Assembly (NCBI GenBank): GCA_964503965.1
Contig: CAZDCK010000017.1
Coordinates: 1-64,000 of the forward strand
Direction: 5' to 3'
Length of the DNA: 64,000 nt
Source of the DNA: Eutrophocola sp964503965
GTDB taxonomy: Bacteria > Pseudomonadota > Gammaproteobacteria > Pseudomonadales > Pseudohongiellaceae
The notes under the pieces were generated by a model. It saw only the letters and a program-made list of their open reading frames with translations, was not told where the DNA came from and searched no databases. Positions 9,202 to 18,690 of the stretch are shown one piece after another. The first letter of the stretch is position 1. Each line of letters starts with the position of its first letter. The translations under genes were made by a program, and so were the position numbers.

Positions 9202-9621
9202 TTAGCCGTCGAGGCCATCCAGGGCTTTCTGGAAACGGTTGGCGTGGCTACGCTCAGCCTTGGCCAGGGTTTCGAACCAGTCAGCGATTTCATCAAACCC
9301 TTCATCGCGGGCAGATTTGGCCATACCCGGGTACATATCAGTGTACTCATGGGTTTCACCAGCAATCGCGGCTTTCAGGTTGTCAGAAGTACCACCGATA
9401 GGCAGGCCAGTGGCCGGATCACCAGTCTCTTCAAGGTATTCAAGGTGACCGTGGGCATGGCCTGTTTCACCTTCTGCCGTGGAACGGAAAACTGCTGCTA
9501 CATCATTGTAACCTTCCACGTCAGCCTTGGCGGCGAAGTAAAGGTAACGACGGTTGGCCTGGGATTCACCTGCAAAGGCATCCTTGAGGTTTTGTTCAGT
9601 TTTGGAACCTGCTAAAGACAT
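9202..9621 (-). CDS. Rubrerythrin family protein without rubredoxin domain
   Basis: 139 residues forming only the four-helix di-iron half of rubrerythrin. Candidate iron ligands are visible at the expected spacings: E19 (AGES), E52 and H55 (GETGHAH), E89 and E92 (GETHEY), E123 and H126 (AERSH). The usual C-terminal rubredoxin domain (two C-x-x-C knuckles) is absent, so an outside electron donor is needed; the Fe-S protein just downstream is the natural candidate. Rubrerythrins reduce hydrogen peroxide in the cytoplasm. It is the first gene of the cluster, with a 338-bp upstream region shared with the divergent AsmA-type gene. Confidence 0.9.
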   Translation of the reverse strand: MSLAGSKTEQNLKDAFAGESQANRRYLYFAAKADVEGYNDVAAVFRSTAEGETGHAHGHLEYLEETGDPATGLPIGGTSDNLKAAIAGETHEYTDMYPGMAKSARDEGFDEIADWFETLAKAERSHANRFQKALDGLDG

Positions 9622-9959
9622 AGTTCACTCCTTTTTGTTTTAGTACTACCTATTTAATAAACGTTTATTGAAGTCCGGGACTTCGCGAAGCCAGTTTGGA
9701 TTAATGACTTGAGTCCAAATATAAAGACCCGTCAAAAGCCTGTCTAATTGTTTCACTATAGTTGGACCATTGGTTTTACCTATTGTCGAAAATCAAATGA
9801 TTTCCTGTCATACCAAAAATCCGTATTCAGCCTCTCAGGAGCGAAAAATCCATCCACAATTTCCATGTTTATTTCGCAACAACCTGGCAAGACTCTGGTC
9901 TAATTACCCTGAATAGTCCGATTCCTATTGAAGATTCTTGACGAGAATGCCTGAACGCC
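9622..9959. other. Divergent intergenic region between rubrerythrin and AsmA-type genes
   Basis: 338 bp, AT-rich, without an open frame worth reporting. It must hold the leftward rubrerythrin promoter and the rightward promoter of the large gene. A partial palindrome around TGGACCATTGG (9763-9773) could be a regulator site, but I cannot match it to a known operator. Confidence 0.4.
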
Positions 9960-12900
9960 ATGTCAAAGCTGCTTAAAGCCCTGATTTCCCTGGTTACCCT
10001 GATCTTTACCATTGTACTGGTTGCGTTCCTTTACGCCATAAACCTGGATCCAAACAGCCACAAAGCCACCATTTCGAGGAAGTTTGAGGAAATTACCGGG
10101 CTGACTCTCGTTCTGAATGGAGATATCCAGCTTGAACTCTATCCCTGGCTGGGCCTAACTCTCGAAAACGTATTGATACAGAGCCCTGATGGTTTTAGCG
10201 GCACTCCCCTTCTCCAGACTGAACATGCAAAATTCCGTACCAAACTGCTGCCCCTGCTGGACAGGGAATATGAAATTGACACGATCGAGCTTACCGGCAC
10301 CCGACTCTACCTGGAAACCAACATTACAGGCCAGGGAAACTGGGAATTGCCCGTTGAAACAGGAAAAAGCGATCAAGGTAATGCCCAGGCGTCCCCCGTT
10401 TTCAACAAACTGGTCCTGGGGGGTGTGGATATCCGCGATGCGGGGATCACTTTCGATGACCGCTTCAATGATGTCATTTACGAGCTCGACAATATTACTG
10501 TCAATACCGGGGAGCTGGTGTATGGAGAGCCTGTCAGCCTGTCTATGGGACTTTCAGCCAGTTCTTCCAGACCCTTGCTGTCCAGTAGACTACAACTTTC
10601 CGGCACCCTGCTCTATGACCTGGCCAATGAGCGTTATGATCTTGATCCCCTAACATTGTCAGGAACACTCTCGGGTAATAATGTGCCCGGCGGAACAACC
10701 GAAGTCACCCTCAGTTCATCGGCCAGTCTGGACTTTGCCAATGATCTGCTGACCTTGCGTAATGTTTCTTTTTCAGCCCTGGACACCCGGATCAATGCCA
10801 ACATCAATGGCAGGAACTTCTCCGGTACAAACCCTTTTTACCAGATCAATCTGGCCGCCGCCGGCGCGGACCTGGCAGTGGTCTTCCGTATTCTTGAAAA
10901 TGAAGCGCTGGTTGACCAGATCACCAACCTGGATAACCGGGGATTTACAGTTAGTGGCCTTTTTGAAAGCAGCCCCGCCGAGGGTACCCTGGCGATCAAC
11001 AATCTTGATGCCAACCTGCTGGACTCGTCGATCAAAGGCGATATCAGTGCAACAAATCTCCTGGCCGGTAGCCCTGTCATCAGGGGCAGTATCAATGCCG
11101 CTGGTCCCGATCTCCCTACGCTTCTGGAAGTCGCCGGTCAGTTACAGGGAGGACGGAATTCAGCACTCGCCACCTATGGTCGTGATCTTCAACAGTCTCC
11201 CAATCAGGCGTTTCTGCTGGAGACCACTTTTGATGCTAACCTGGAAACCGGCAACATCAGCGTGCCTGCACTGATTGCGCAAGCACTGGGTACAAACCTG
11301 GATGGCAATGTATCAGCCAGTGGCATCAATACCGACACACCGGTCTTTCAGGGGCACCTCAATGCCAGCGGTCCTGACCTTCCCCTGATACTGCAAATAG
11401 CCGGTCAGGTCACCGAAGGACGTGAATCATCCCTGAATCAACTAGGCAGACAACTTCGGCAGGTTGATAACAAGGGGTTTGATATCAATGCGCCATTTGA
11501 TATCGACATGAAAAGCGGCAACATCGATGTGAGCGGCATTGATGCCAGTTTTCTTGGATTCACGCTCAATGGCAGCCTGCAGGCACGTAATTTTCAGGCA
11601 CCGGACGGCACCATGGGTGGACGCATCACCCTGTCCGGCAAAAATCTGGAAAGCCTGCTTGAGGCGTTGGACAGAAGCGATCTTGCCGAGGTCGTCCAGT
11701 CAGTAACTCTGGAGACAGCGGTGGATGGCACGCGCGAAAATCTCTCCATGTCACCTTTTACCCTTGATCTTACTCTTGACGGACCGGATATTCCTAATGG
11801 ACCGGTTACCCTGGCCCTGAATACCAGTATGTCACTGAATCTTGAGGATGAAACTGTGGCCACCAGTGACCTTTCCCTTGCCGGACTCGGGCTGGATCTA
11901 GGAGGAAACCTGAATGCCACCAATATTCTCGACAATCCAGGTATTAATGGACAAATCAGGATAGCTCCCTTTAACCTGCGCCGTTTCATGCAACAGATTA
12001 ATCAGCCGCTGCCAGTCACATCTGATGGCACTGTATTCAGATCACTGGCCCTAAGCAGTAATTTTTCAGCCAGTGCTGACAATATGCAGCTCGACAATCT
12101 CACCCTGGCACTGGATGACTCCACCATTACCGGCAATCTCACCCTGGCCGACCTTGATAATAACCTTGTACCTCCGGCATCGACGTTCGATCTCTCCGTC
12201 ACCTCTCTCAACCTGGATCGTTACCTTGAACCCGAGGAAGAGTCATCCGTGAATAGCAGCGTCGGCAATACACCCTTGCCGGTAGATACATTACGGAACC
12301 TTAACCTGAAGGGGCAGGTCCGCATAGAACACCTGACCTACAGCAATCTGAATCTGGATAATCTTTCCCTGGCTATTAATGCCAGTGATGGTGAACTCGC
12401 CCTTGCCCCGATTAACGCCAACCTTTATCAGGGAAGTTACACTGGTGATATCAGGCTGAGCACAGGCGGCAGTATACCGGTGGCCAGCCTTGATACCCGT
12501 CTGGAAAATATATATCTGGCACCTTTACTCAGGGATTTCATGGATGCCAGCTATGTCAGTGGTACGGGAGATATCCGCCTGAACCTTGCCGGACGGGGCG
12601 AGGACACAGCAACGATCAAGAGAAACCTGAACGGAACCGGTTCCATGGCACTGCATGACGGTATTCTGGAAGGCGTGGATGTTGGCAGTGTGCTGGCCCA
12701 GGTGGAAACCATGATCCGGGAACAGCGTCCTGCAAATATCGTCAGGGGCGAGAGGACACCCTTTGACACATTTTCTGCGTCGGTGGAGGTACAGAATGGT
12801 ATTGTTACCACTAATGACCTGCTGATTGAATCCAGCGGCTTTGATGTATCCGGTCGAGGCATTCTGGCCAACCTGACAAATAACACTATCAATTTTAACC

Positions 12901-13223
12901 TGGTGGCCAATGTGGATGAGTCACCTGCCACCGATGAGCGGGCCTATGACATCGGCGGCTATGCCCTGCCCATTGCCTGCACCGGCGCCCTGGCCGAGCC
13001 CTCGTGTTTGCCGGACATCCAGGCGATTATTGCCGGCGCCATACAATCCGCTATCCAGCGCGGGCTGACAGATCTTCTACAAAGAGCTATCGGGGATGAA
13101 GTCTCGGAAAGCACAGGCAGTGATACTTCTACAGAGCCCACACCCCAGCAAGAGGAACAGCAACCGTTGGATCCACGGGAAGAACTACTGAATCGCGCAC
13201 TGGAAAGCCTGTTCAAACGTTAG
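9960..13223 (+). CDS. AsmA family protein with internal repeats
   Basis: 1087 residues. One N-terminal membrane segment (residues about 6-27) is followed by the AsmA start: ITGLTLVLNGDIQLELYPWLGLTLENV-type text, split here by normal variation. The long body is beta-rich, with many N/D/S residues and few charges. The AsmA_2-like end near residues 860-1000 contains LNGTGSMALHDG and FDTFSASVEVQNG. Four repeats of about 80-90 residues start near 303, 383, 472 and 560, each opening with D-L-x-x-L/V-L-x-x-A. AsmA/TamB/YhdP proteins bridge the periplasm and move phospholipid to the outer membrane. The Gln/Glu-rich tail lies before the final helix. Monocistronic as far as can be seen. Confidence 0.88.
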   Translation: MSKLLKALISLVTLIFTIVLVAFLYAINLDPNSHKATISRKFEEITGLTLVLNGDIQLELYPWLGLTLENVLIQSPDGFSGTPLLQTEHAKFRTKLLPLLDREYEIDTIELTGTRLYLETNITGQGNWELPVETGKSDQGNAQASPVFNKLVLGGVDIRDAGITFDDRFNDVIYELDNITVNTGELVYGEPVSLSMGLSASSSRPLLSSRLQLSGTLLYDLANERYDLDPLTLSGTLSGNNVPGGTTEVTLSSSASLDFANDLLTLRNVSFSALDTRINANINGRNFSGTNPFYQINLAAAGADLAVVFRILENEALVDQITNLDNRGFTVSGLFESSPAEGTLAINNLDANLLDSSIKGDISATNLLAGSPVIRGSINAAGPDLPTLLEVAGQLQGGRNSALATYGRDLQQSPNQAFLLETTFDANLETGNISVPALIAQALGTNLDGNVSASGINTDTPVFQGHLNASGPDLPLILQIAGQVTEGRESSLNQLGRQLRQVDNKGFDINAPFDIDMKSGNIDVSGIDASFLGFTLNGSLQARNFQAPDGTMGGRITLSGKNLESLLEALDRSDLAEVVQSVTLETAVDGTRENLSMSPFTLDLTLDGPDIPNGPVTLALNTSMSLNLEDETVATSDLSLAGLGLDLGGNLNATNILDNPGINGQIRIAPFNLRRFMQQINQPLPVTSDGTVFRSLALSSNFSASADNMQLDNLTLALDDSTITGNLTLADLDNNLVPPASTFDLSVTSLNLDRYLEPEEESSVNSSVGNTPLPVDTLRNLNLKGQVRIEHLTYSNLNLDNLSLAINASDGELALAPINANLYQGSYTGDIRLSTGGSIPVASLDTRLENIYLAPLLRDFMDASYVSGTGDIRLNLAGRGEDTATIKRNLNGTGSMALHDGILEGVDVGSVLAQVETMIREQRPANIVRGERTPFDTFSASVEVQNGIVTTNDLLIESSGFDVSGRGILANLTNNTINFNLVANVDESPATDERAYDIGGYALPIACTGALAEPSCLPDIQAIIAGAIQSAIQRGLTDLLQRAIGDEVSESTGSDTSTEPTPQQEEQQPLDPREELLNRALESLFKR

Positions 13224-13262
13224 GATTATCCATCAAGCAGGTGACAGACCGCCTGGATTAGT

Positions 13263-13766
13263 TCAGAGATACCGGCCGCGAACAATAATGCCCAGCTTGC
13301 AGGAAGCATGTTCAAGTTCAGCCCATTCAGACTCAGTCTGTAATACGGCCACGGTAGCCGTTGGCAGTACCTTGCCATCATCGGGGACATCGACTTCTTC
13401 TGTCAGGTAAAAAAGCAGATCCTCCAACCCGGGATTATGGCCAACCACCAACAGGCGGTGGCATTGCGCAGGGGTTGTAGCAATGGCATCAAGCAACTCA
13501 CTGACATCCGCCATGTAAACGGATTCGTTCCAGAAGATATTTTCCCCATCATAGTCCAGGCTTCCAATGACTGACTCAACTGTTTCCCTGGCACGCTGAG
13601 CTGGTGAGCTGATAATCAGGTCAGGAACAAGTTGCTGTTCCTGTAGCCAGGTACCGATTTTTCCGGACTCCGTCACTCCTCTTTTCTTGATGGACCGATG
13701 GTAATCAGCTACCGGTTTGCTCCAGTCTGACTTGCCATGCCTCATGAGGATCAGTTCTCTGGTCAT
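13263..13766 (-). CDS. sixA: SixA-type phosphohistidine phosphatase
   Basis: Start set at ATG 13766 (MTRELILMRHG), since the in-frame extension to 13907 lacks homology to the family; 167 residues. Catalytic R9-H10-G11 lies in the histidine phosphatase opening, SSPAQRARET follows, and the second catalytic His is in VVGHNPG. Length and the short SixA layout fit removal of phosphate from histidines of phosphotransfer proteins, as SixA does on PTS or ArcB domains. No HPt or PTS partner occurs in this window. It converges on the AsmA-type gene, whose stop is 40 bp away. Confidence 0.87.
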   Translation of the reverse strand: MTRELILMRHGKSDWSKPVADYHRSIKKRGVTESGKIGTWLQEQQLVPDLIISSPAQRARETVESVIGSLDYDGENIFWNESVYMADVSELLDAIATTPAQCHRLLVVGHNPGLEDLLFYLTEEVDVPDDGKVLPTATVAVLQTESEWAELEHASCKLGIIVRGRYL

Positions 13767-13992
13767 CTGTCTGTTATTCCTGTCTGTGTCTGGAATGGAT
13801 TTAATCAATAAGGGTTTATATACTGGACTGCCCCCGCAAATCAAAGTAACGAAGAAAATGCCTGTCCGGCTATTTCCCGGGGCAGAAAAAAATGGAAGAT
13901 TATCCATAGAAGTCGATCTGAATAATTAAAGTCAGATTAAGAAACGGTCAAATAACAAATGCTCATTTGATACATCACACGAGGTTTATCCC

Positions 13993-15090
13993 ATGAAACG
14001 TATCTTGCTATTCACCCTGGGTCTGATGCTGGGCTCCAGTGCTTTCGCCCAGGAACCCTACCCATTCATATCAACTCCAGTAGCGGAGCTGAATGAACCC
14101 TGGGCTATCGAATTCCTTCCGGACGGTCGCTTGCTGGTTACAGAAAAGGGCGGCACCATCCAGCTGGTTACACAAACCGGGGATAAAACCGAAGTCGCCG
14201 GAGCCCCGGAAGTGGATTACTTTTTCCAGGGTGGACTTGGCGACATCGTGCTGCATCCCGACTTTGAGAACAATCAGACTGTCTACATCAGCTATGTGGA
14301 AGCCGGTGCCAACGAAACCCGTGGCGCAGTAGTCGCCCGAGGGACACTCAACCTGGATGCTCCCGCGGTTGAAAATCTGGAAGTTATCTGGCGCGCTTTC
14401 CCGAAAGTGGATGGTGGTCTCCACTTCAGCCATCGCATTGCCTTTGACAATGAAGGACACATGTTTGTCTCCAGCGGTGAACGCAACAAGTATGATCCCG
14501 CTCAGGACCTGAATTCCTCCCTGGGTAAAATTCTCAGGCTTAATGATGATGGCTCTGCCGCAGAAGGCAATCCATTTGCAAGCCAGGGTGGCATTGCTGC
14601 ACAGGTCTGGTCCTATGGACATCGCAACCCACTGGGCATCGCTTTTGATAACGATGGCAGGCTCTGGAATGTTGAAATGGCACCACGCGGTGGTGATGAG
14701 CTCAACCTGGTGATTGCTGGCGACAACTACGGCTATCCCATTGTTTCCAATGGCAACCACTACACTGGCGAAATTATTCCCGATCACGATACAGACACTG
14801 AAGGCCGTTTTGAAAAGCCGAAGGTCTGGTGGAATCCGGTGATCTCGCCATCCAGCCTTATGTTCTATGATGGTGACGCCTTTCCTGAATGGCGCGGCAA
14901 CGGTTTTATTTCCGGCCTGTCCTCCATGTCGATCATGCGCATCGTAGTGAATGGCGATAATGCCGTGGAAGCCCAGCGCTTCGTTATGGGACGCCGGATT
15001 CGAGGGATTGAACAGGGTCCGGAAGGCAATATCTGGGTCATCGAGGACGGCCCTGAAGGCCGCCTGGTGAAACTCTCGCCTCGAGACTGA
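13993..15090 (+). CDS. Periplasmic PQQ-type sugar dehydrogenase, second copy
   Basis: 365 residues with a signal peptide ending SSAFAQ. The same propeller fold as the protein at 4349 is seen: LNEPWAIEFLPDGRLLVTEK, VDYFFQGGLGDIVLHPDF, VYISYVEAG, FDNEGHMFVSSGER, YGHRNPLGIAFD, and EQGPEGNIWVIEDG. The His in GGLHFSHRI and the Asp/Asn in GD-ELNL are in the active-site region of soluble PQQ glucose dehydrogenases. Likely role: oxidation of an aldose or alcohol in the periplasm. A clear terminator follows, so it is probably a single-gene transcript. Confidence 0.88.
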   Translation: MKRILLFTLGLMLGSSAFAQEPYPFISTPVAELNEPWAIEFLPDGRLLVTEKGGTIQLVTQTGDKTEVAGAPEVDYFFQGGLGDIVLHPDFENNQTVYISYVEAGANETRGAVVARGTLNLDAPAVENLEVIWRAFPKVDGGLHFSHRIAFDNEGHMFVSSGERNKYDPAQDLNSSLGKILRLNDDGSAAEGNPFASQGGIAAQVWSYGHRNPLGIAFDNDGRLWNVEMAPRGGDELNLVIAGDNYGYPIVSNGNHYTGEIIPDHDTDTEGRFEKPKVWWNPVISPSSLMFYDGDAFPEWRGNGFISGLSSMSIMRIVVNGDNAVEAQRFVMGRRIRGIEQGPEGNIWVIEDGPEGRLVKLSPRD

Positions 15091-15102
15091 ATGGCAACGA
15101 CA

Positions 15103-15133
15103 AAAACCCCGCCCTCACCGACGGGGTTTTTTT
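15103..15133 (+). terminator. Terminator after the second PQQ dehydrogenase
   Basis: Stem AAAACCCCG (15103-15111) pairs with CGGGGTTTT (15122-15130), followed by further T residues to 15133. It begins 13 bp after the stop codon. Confidence 0.88.
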
Positions 15134-15178
15134 ATGCCTGTAAAAAAAGATAATAGAGGAAAAACTTCAGAGGCTCTC

Positions 15179-16363
15179 ATGAATAAAACCGACTATTCCC
15201 GCCGCAAACTTCTTCAGTTCCTGGCAGGCAGCCCTGTTGCAGGTGCTCTGCCTGCCTGGGCCGCACAACGTCTTGATGATCGTGACTATATTGCTGCATC
15301 AGCGGACATGGCCGTCAATGTCTGGGACATGGAGAATGTGGCCATGCAGAACTGGAGCCAGGCCCACTGGACCTATATTTCACAGGGGGTTGATGACGAG
15401 CTGACCCTGCGTGCGAACCGCACCGGCTATGAAAAACTTCATTTGCGTGCCCGGCGCCTGGTTGATGTGAGCCGCATAGATTTCTCGACCGAACTGTTTG
15501 GTGAGCCCCTTCACTCACCCATTCTGCTTGCCCCCGTTGGCGGGACAGGTATGGCTCACAAAGATGGGGAAAAGGAAGTTGCCAGGGGGGCAGCACAAAC
15601 TGGCCATAAAATGATTCTGTCAACTGCAGCCACCTATGGTATCGAGGAAGTGGCGCAAGCCAGGGGCGAACCAGTCTGGTTTCAACTCTATCCCACCAAT
15701 GTGTGGGAAATCACCCAGGGACTTGTCCGCCGCGCAGAAGCTGCCGGCTCTACTGTGCTGTTCCTGACAGTGGATATACCTGCCCGAAACCAGGACCGCA
15801 TGCGTCGTTTCGACAGGGGGGCGGAAGAATGTGCTGAATGCCATATTCCCGGGACTACCATTGCCGACAGAGCCATGCTGCAGGGACTGCAGGTGCCACC
15901 CGGCACCAATGTCAGCAACCCAGCCATGGACTGGGATTTTGTCAGGCGTCTGCGCGACTTTACCCGAATGAAACTCGTGATCAAGGGGATCACGCTGCCT
16001 GAAGACGCCGCATTGGCAGTGGCTGCGGGTGTTGATGGGATCCATGTGTCCAATCACGGTGGCCGAGCCGATGAAAGCGGCTATGCCACCATCGATTCGC
16101 TACCGGAAGTCGTGGATGAAGTAAACGGCAAGGTTCCGGTTATTGTCGACGGTGGCATCCGACGGGGAACTGATGTCCTGAAAGCACTGGCCCAGGGCGC
16201 CGATGCTGTGTGTATCGGCCGCCCCTACCTCTGGGGACTGGGTGCTTTTGGCGCAGAGGGTGTGAGCAAGGTACTGACAATACTGGACAGTGAACTGGAA
16301 GTGGCCATGAAGCAGGCAGGCACACCGACGCTTGTGGATGTCACCCGGCAGACCGTTAGGTAG
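15179..16363 (+). CDS. Twin-arginine-exported FMN-dependent alpha-hydroxy acid dehydrogenase/oxidase (A)
   Basis: Start set at ATG 15179, with CAGAGG six bases upstream; the longer frame from 15134 starts inside the preceding terminator. 394 residues. The N-terminus has a twin-arginine signal, S-R-R-K-L-L-Q-F-L. The glycolate/lactate oxidase TIM barrel follows: APVGGTGM, the FMN-side WFQLYPT, LTVDIPARNQDR, LVIKGI, the active-site SNHGGR, and the phosphate-binding VDGGIRRGTDV and IGRPYLWGLGAFG. Members oxidise lactate, glycolate, mandelate or similar 2-hydroxy acids. Export by Tat with bound FMN is unusual for the family. A paralogue of like design lies at 17452. Confidence 0.88.
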   Translation: MNKTDYSRRKLLQFLAGSPVAGALPAWAAQRLDDRDYIAASADMAVNVWDMENVAMQNWSQAHWTYISQGVDDELTLRANRTGYEKLHLRARRLVDVSRIDFSTELFGEPLHSPILLAPVGGTGMAHKDGEKEVARGAAQTGHKMILSTAATYGIEEVAQARGEPVWFQLYPTNVWEITQGLVRRAEAAGSTVLFLTVDIPARNQDRMRRFDRGAEECAECHIPGTTIADRAMLQGLQVPPGTNVSNPAMDWDFVRRLRDFTRMKLVIKGITLPEDAALAVAAGVDGIHVSNHGGRADESGYATIDSLPEVVDEVNGKVPVIVDGGIRRGTDVLKALAQGADAVCIGRPYLWGLGAFGAEGVSKVLTILDSELEVAMKQAGTPTLVDVTRQTVR

Positions 16364-16451
16364 GAATCAGGCAGCACCGAAAGAAAATGATACTGTATGG
16401 ACGAAACCGGTAATTTAATCTGTCAACGGGGACGCCTGAATGCAACATCAT

Positions 16452-17363
16452 TCAGGAGATGAATGGTGTAATTGTCTCAATTCCCTTTCGGGCAATCAGT
16501 TCAGGATCTGCATTTTGTACCTCGGGATCAAATAACTCCAGCGACAAGGGACCGCTGTAACCTTTTTCCTCCAGTGTATCCACGATCTTCTGTAAAGGCG
16601 CTACACCCTCTCCCGGAAATACCCGGTCTTTCCTTTCTGCCACTTCCAGCCTGGGCATGGCTGGTGTATCGGCAAAATGGACATGATGTATTTCACCCGG
16701 CTCAATCATATCCAGGTCTTCAAATTTACTGGGTCCGGCCCAGAAATGATAAACATCCAGCATGAATTTCAGGTTGGGGTGGTTAATTGTCCTGACAAGT
16801 TCCAGGGATGTGCGCAGGTTATTCACCAGGGTCGACAACCGGGTAAATTCCACCATCAGCGAGACATTATGAGGCCGGGCTATTTCTGCCGCTTCATGCA
16901 GGTTTTCCATCACTTCGTCATAATCCTGCATGGTATGTACCTGGCTCGCTGCTGACGGGGCCACCAGCCGGTCAGCTCCCAGTGACTCAGCCATCACAAC
17001 TTTCCATTTCAAGTCCTCAATGGCCTGTTGTCGACGCGGCCCGGTTTCCTCCAGAAAAAGCTGGTTGGTTGTAGATAGAGCGCTAATCCCAAGATCATCC
17101 ATGAGACGTCGGGCAGCACCTGTGCCGTTGCTATCTTCAAAGGTCCTGGCTGATTGCAAATCGGGTTCAGTCGCTTTGATACCGGCTCTCGCCCACCCTT
17201 CCATGACTGTCCTGAAATCATGGCCACTTGAAGTTATCCCATGCATGCAAACATGAAATGCATTCGAATAGGCTGCTTCTCCCGATGATGCACCAGATAC
17301 GGCTGCCATAGCAGACACATTTGCTGACAGGGTCATAAACTTCCTTCTATTTATGTCGCTCAC
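16452..17363 (-). CDS. Exported sugar phosphate isomerase/epimerase-type TIM barrel
   Basis: Start set at GTG 17363, which keeps an N-R-R-K-F-M twin-arginine-like motif; 303 residues. The ATG at 17408 adds an unrelated leader. After the signal region the xylose-isomerase-like TIM barrel runs from FHVCMHGITSSG to the end: ATEPDL, VVMAESLGADRLVAP, the metal-site style VEFTR, LKFMLDVYHFW, the pair IHHVHFAD, and GPLSLELFDPE. Such proteins isomerise or epimerise sugars or inositols, or dehydrate keto-inositol. Substrate unknown. It sits between two Tat-exported hydroxy-acid oxidases, one convergent with it and one upstream on its own strand. Confidence 0.78.
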   Translation of the reverse strand: MSDINRRKFMTLSANVSAMAAVSGASSGEAAYSNAFHVCMHGITSSGHDFRTVMEGWARAGIKATEPDLQSARTFEDSNGTGAARRLMDDLGISALSTTNQLFLEETGPRRQQAIEDLKWKVVMAESLGADRLVAPSAASQVHTMQDYDEVMENLHEAAEIARPHNVSLMVEFTRLSTLVNNLRTSLELVRTINHPNLKFMLDVYHFWAGPSKFEDLDMIEPGEIHHVHFADTPAMPRLEVAERKDRVFPGEGVAPLQKIVDTLEEKGYSGPLSLELFDPEVQNADPELIARKGIETITPFIS

Positions 17364-17451
17364 TTTTTTATACCCCAAAAAATCAAAGGGGCCAGGGCAA
17401 AAATACATTCACCCTGACCCCATTGATCCCCCCCTGGTTCTTTCAAGGGCT

Positions 17452-18690
17452 TTAAATCAGCTCCCTGCCGAGTGTGCCACGTGGCACCCGATAGCCCATA
17501 TCTTCAACATAATCCCCACCTATGCTGGCAATATTCGGCGTTCCGCTGCCACGCATGGTAATGCCAAGCTCACGATTGAGCAAATCCAGCACACGTTCCA
17601 CTCCAGCCTGGCCAAAAGCTCCAAGCCCCCAGCAATAGGGGCGCCCGATACCAACTGCAGAGGCACCCAGTGCCAGTGCCTTATAAACATCGGTCCCACG
17701 GCGAATACCACCATCAACGATTACCGGTATTCTGCCATTGACCGCCTTGACCACCTCTGGAAGACATTCAATAGTTCCCCTGCCGGTATCCGTAGCACGA
17801 CCACCATGGTTTGAAACGATGACGCCATCAGCGCCATACTGCACAGCCAGGGCAGCATCAGCACCCACTTCTATTCCCTTGATCAGGACTTTCATGTCAG
17901 TAATCTCTTTAAGCCGGCCGATCACATCCCAGGTCAGGGCTGGGTCCACCAGGCCCACGCCCTGCATATCAAGGCCTTCAAACAGGGGTTTGGACTGACC
18001 GTAATGACACTCTTCACAGAAGCGGTCATCTTCCCGGGCCAATATGGCAGATGTTTCTGTATTCCTTCCGCCAGGCAGATCCACGGTGAGACATACGGCT
18101 GTGCAGCCCGCCCGTTCGGCGCGACGAACAACAGCCTCGGTATACTCCCAGCGATCAGTAGAGTACAGCTGAAACCATAATGGCTCACCGTTGCGGGCTG
18201 CAGCGACGTCTTCAATGGGTGAGGATGCCTGTGTCGACAGGATCATGTGATGTCCTTTCGCTGTTGCCGCACGGGCAGCGCCAAGATCAGCATCCTTGTG
18301 GAAACCACCGGTACTGCCTACAGGACTCAGGAAGATTGGCGATTTCGCCTCCGCACCCAGCACACTGACCGACATATCCGTTGGGCCACTGACATCCACC
18401 AGTCTGCGGGGACGGATCTGGAAACGATTGAAACCTTCACGATTGGCGCGCAGCGTTCCATCACTGTCCACACCGGAAATCAGGTAGCCAAAATGTGCCG
18501 GAGGGACTTTTTCCCGGGCAATGGCCTCCATTTCAAAAACATTGATGACCTGATCCGGGTTGGTCAGTTTCTCCCCAAGCGTTTCTTCCACTTCCTGGGT
18601 AAAGGCAGAAAAACTGGTCATCAGGGGACTCCCTGCAAGAAACTTGAGAAATTCTCTGCGAAAACGCTGCTGTTGTGGATTACCCGACAT
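17452..18690 (-). CDS. Twin-arginine-exported FMN-dependent alpha-hydroxy acid oxidase (B)
   Basis: 412 residues, paralogous to the protein at 15179. The N-terminus carries R-F-R-R-E-F-L-K-F-L-A-G, a twin-arginine motif. The barrel has LSPVGSTGG, WFQLYSTDRW, LTVDLPGGRNTE, VLIKGI, VSNHGGRATD, VDGGIRRGTDV and IGRPYCWGLGAFG, so FMN and active-site elements are intact. Both copies have a short cysteine-bearing insert after the LTVD segment (CEECHYG here, CAECHIP in A), a C-x-x-C-H pattern that may be a covalent haem site or a metal site. Gene B and the epimerase are leftward, 88 bp apart, probably one transcript. Confidence 0.88.
   Translation of the reverse strand: MSGNPQQQRFRREFLKFLAGSPLMTSFSAFTQEVEETLGEKLTNPDQVINVFEMEAIAREKVPPAHFGYLISGVDSDGTLRANREGFNRFQIRPRRLVDVSGPTDMSVSVLGAEAKSPIFLSPVGSTGGFHKDADLGAARAATAKGHHMILSTQASSPIEDVAAARNGEPLWFQLYSTDRWEYTEAVVRRAERAGCTAVCLTVDLPGGRNTETSAILAREDDRFCEECHYGQSKPLFEGLDMQGVGLVDPALTWDVIGRLKEITDMKVLIKGIEVGADAALAVQYGADGVIVSNHGGRATDTGRGTIECLPEVVKAVNGRIPVIVDGGIRRGTDVYKALALGASAVGIGRPYCWGLGAFGQAGVERVLDLLNRELGITMRGSGTPNIASIGGDYVEDMGYRVPRGTLGRELI

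Noticed and set aside
14071..14787. 238-codon frame antisense to the second PQQ dehydrogenase
   Set aside because: Shadow of the sense gene; composition follows its codon pattern.
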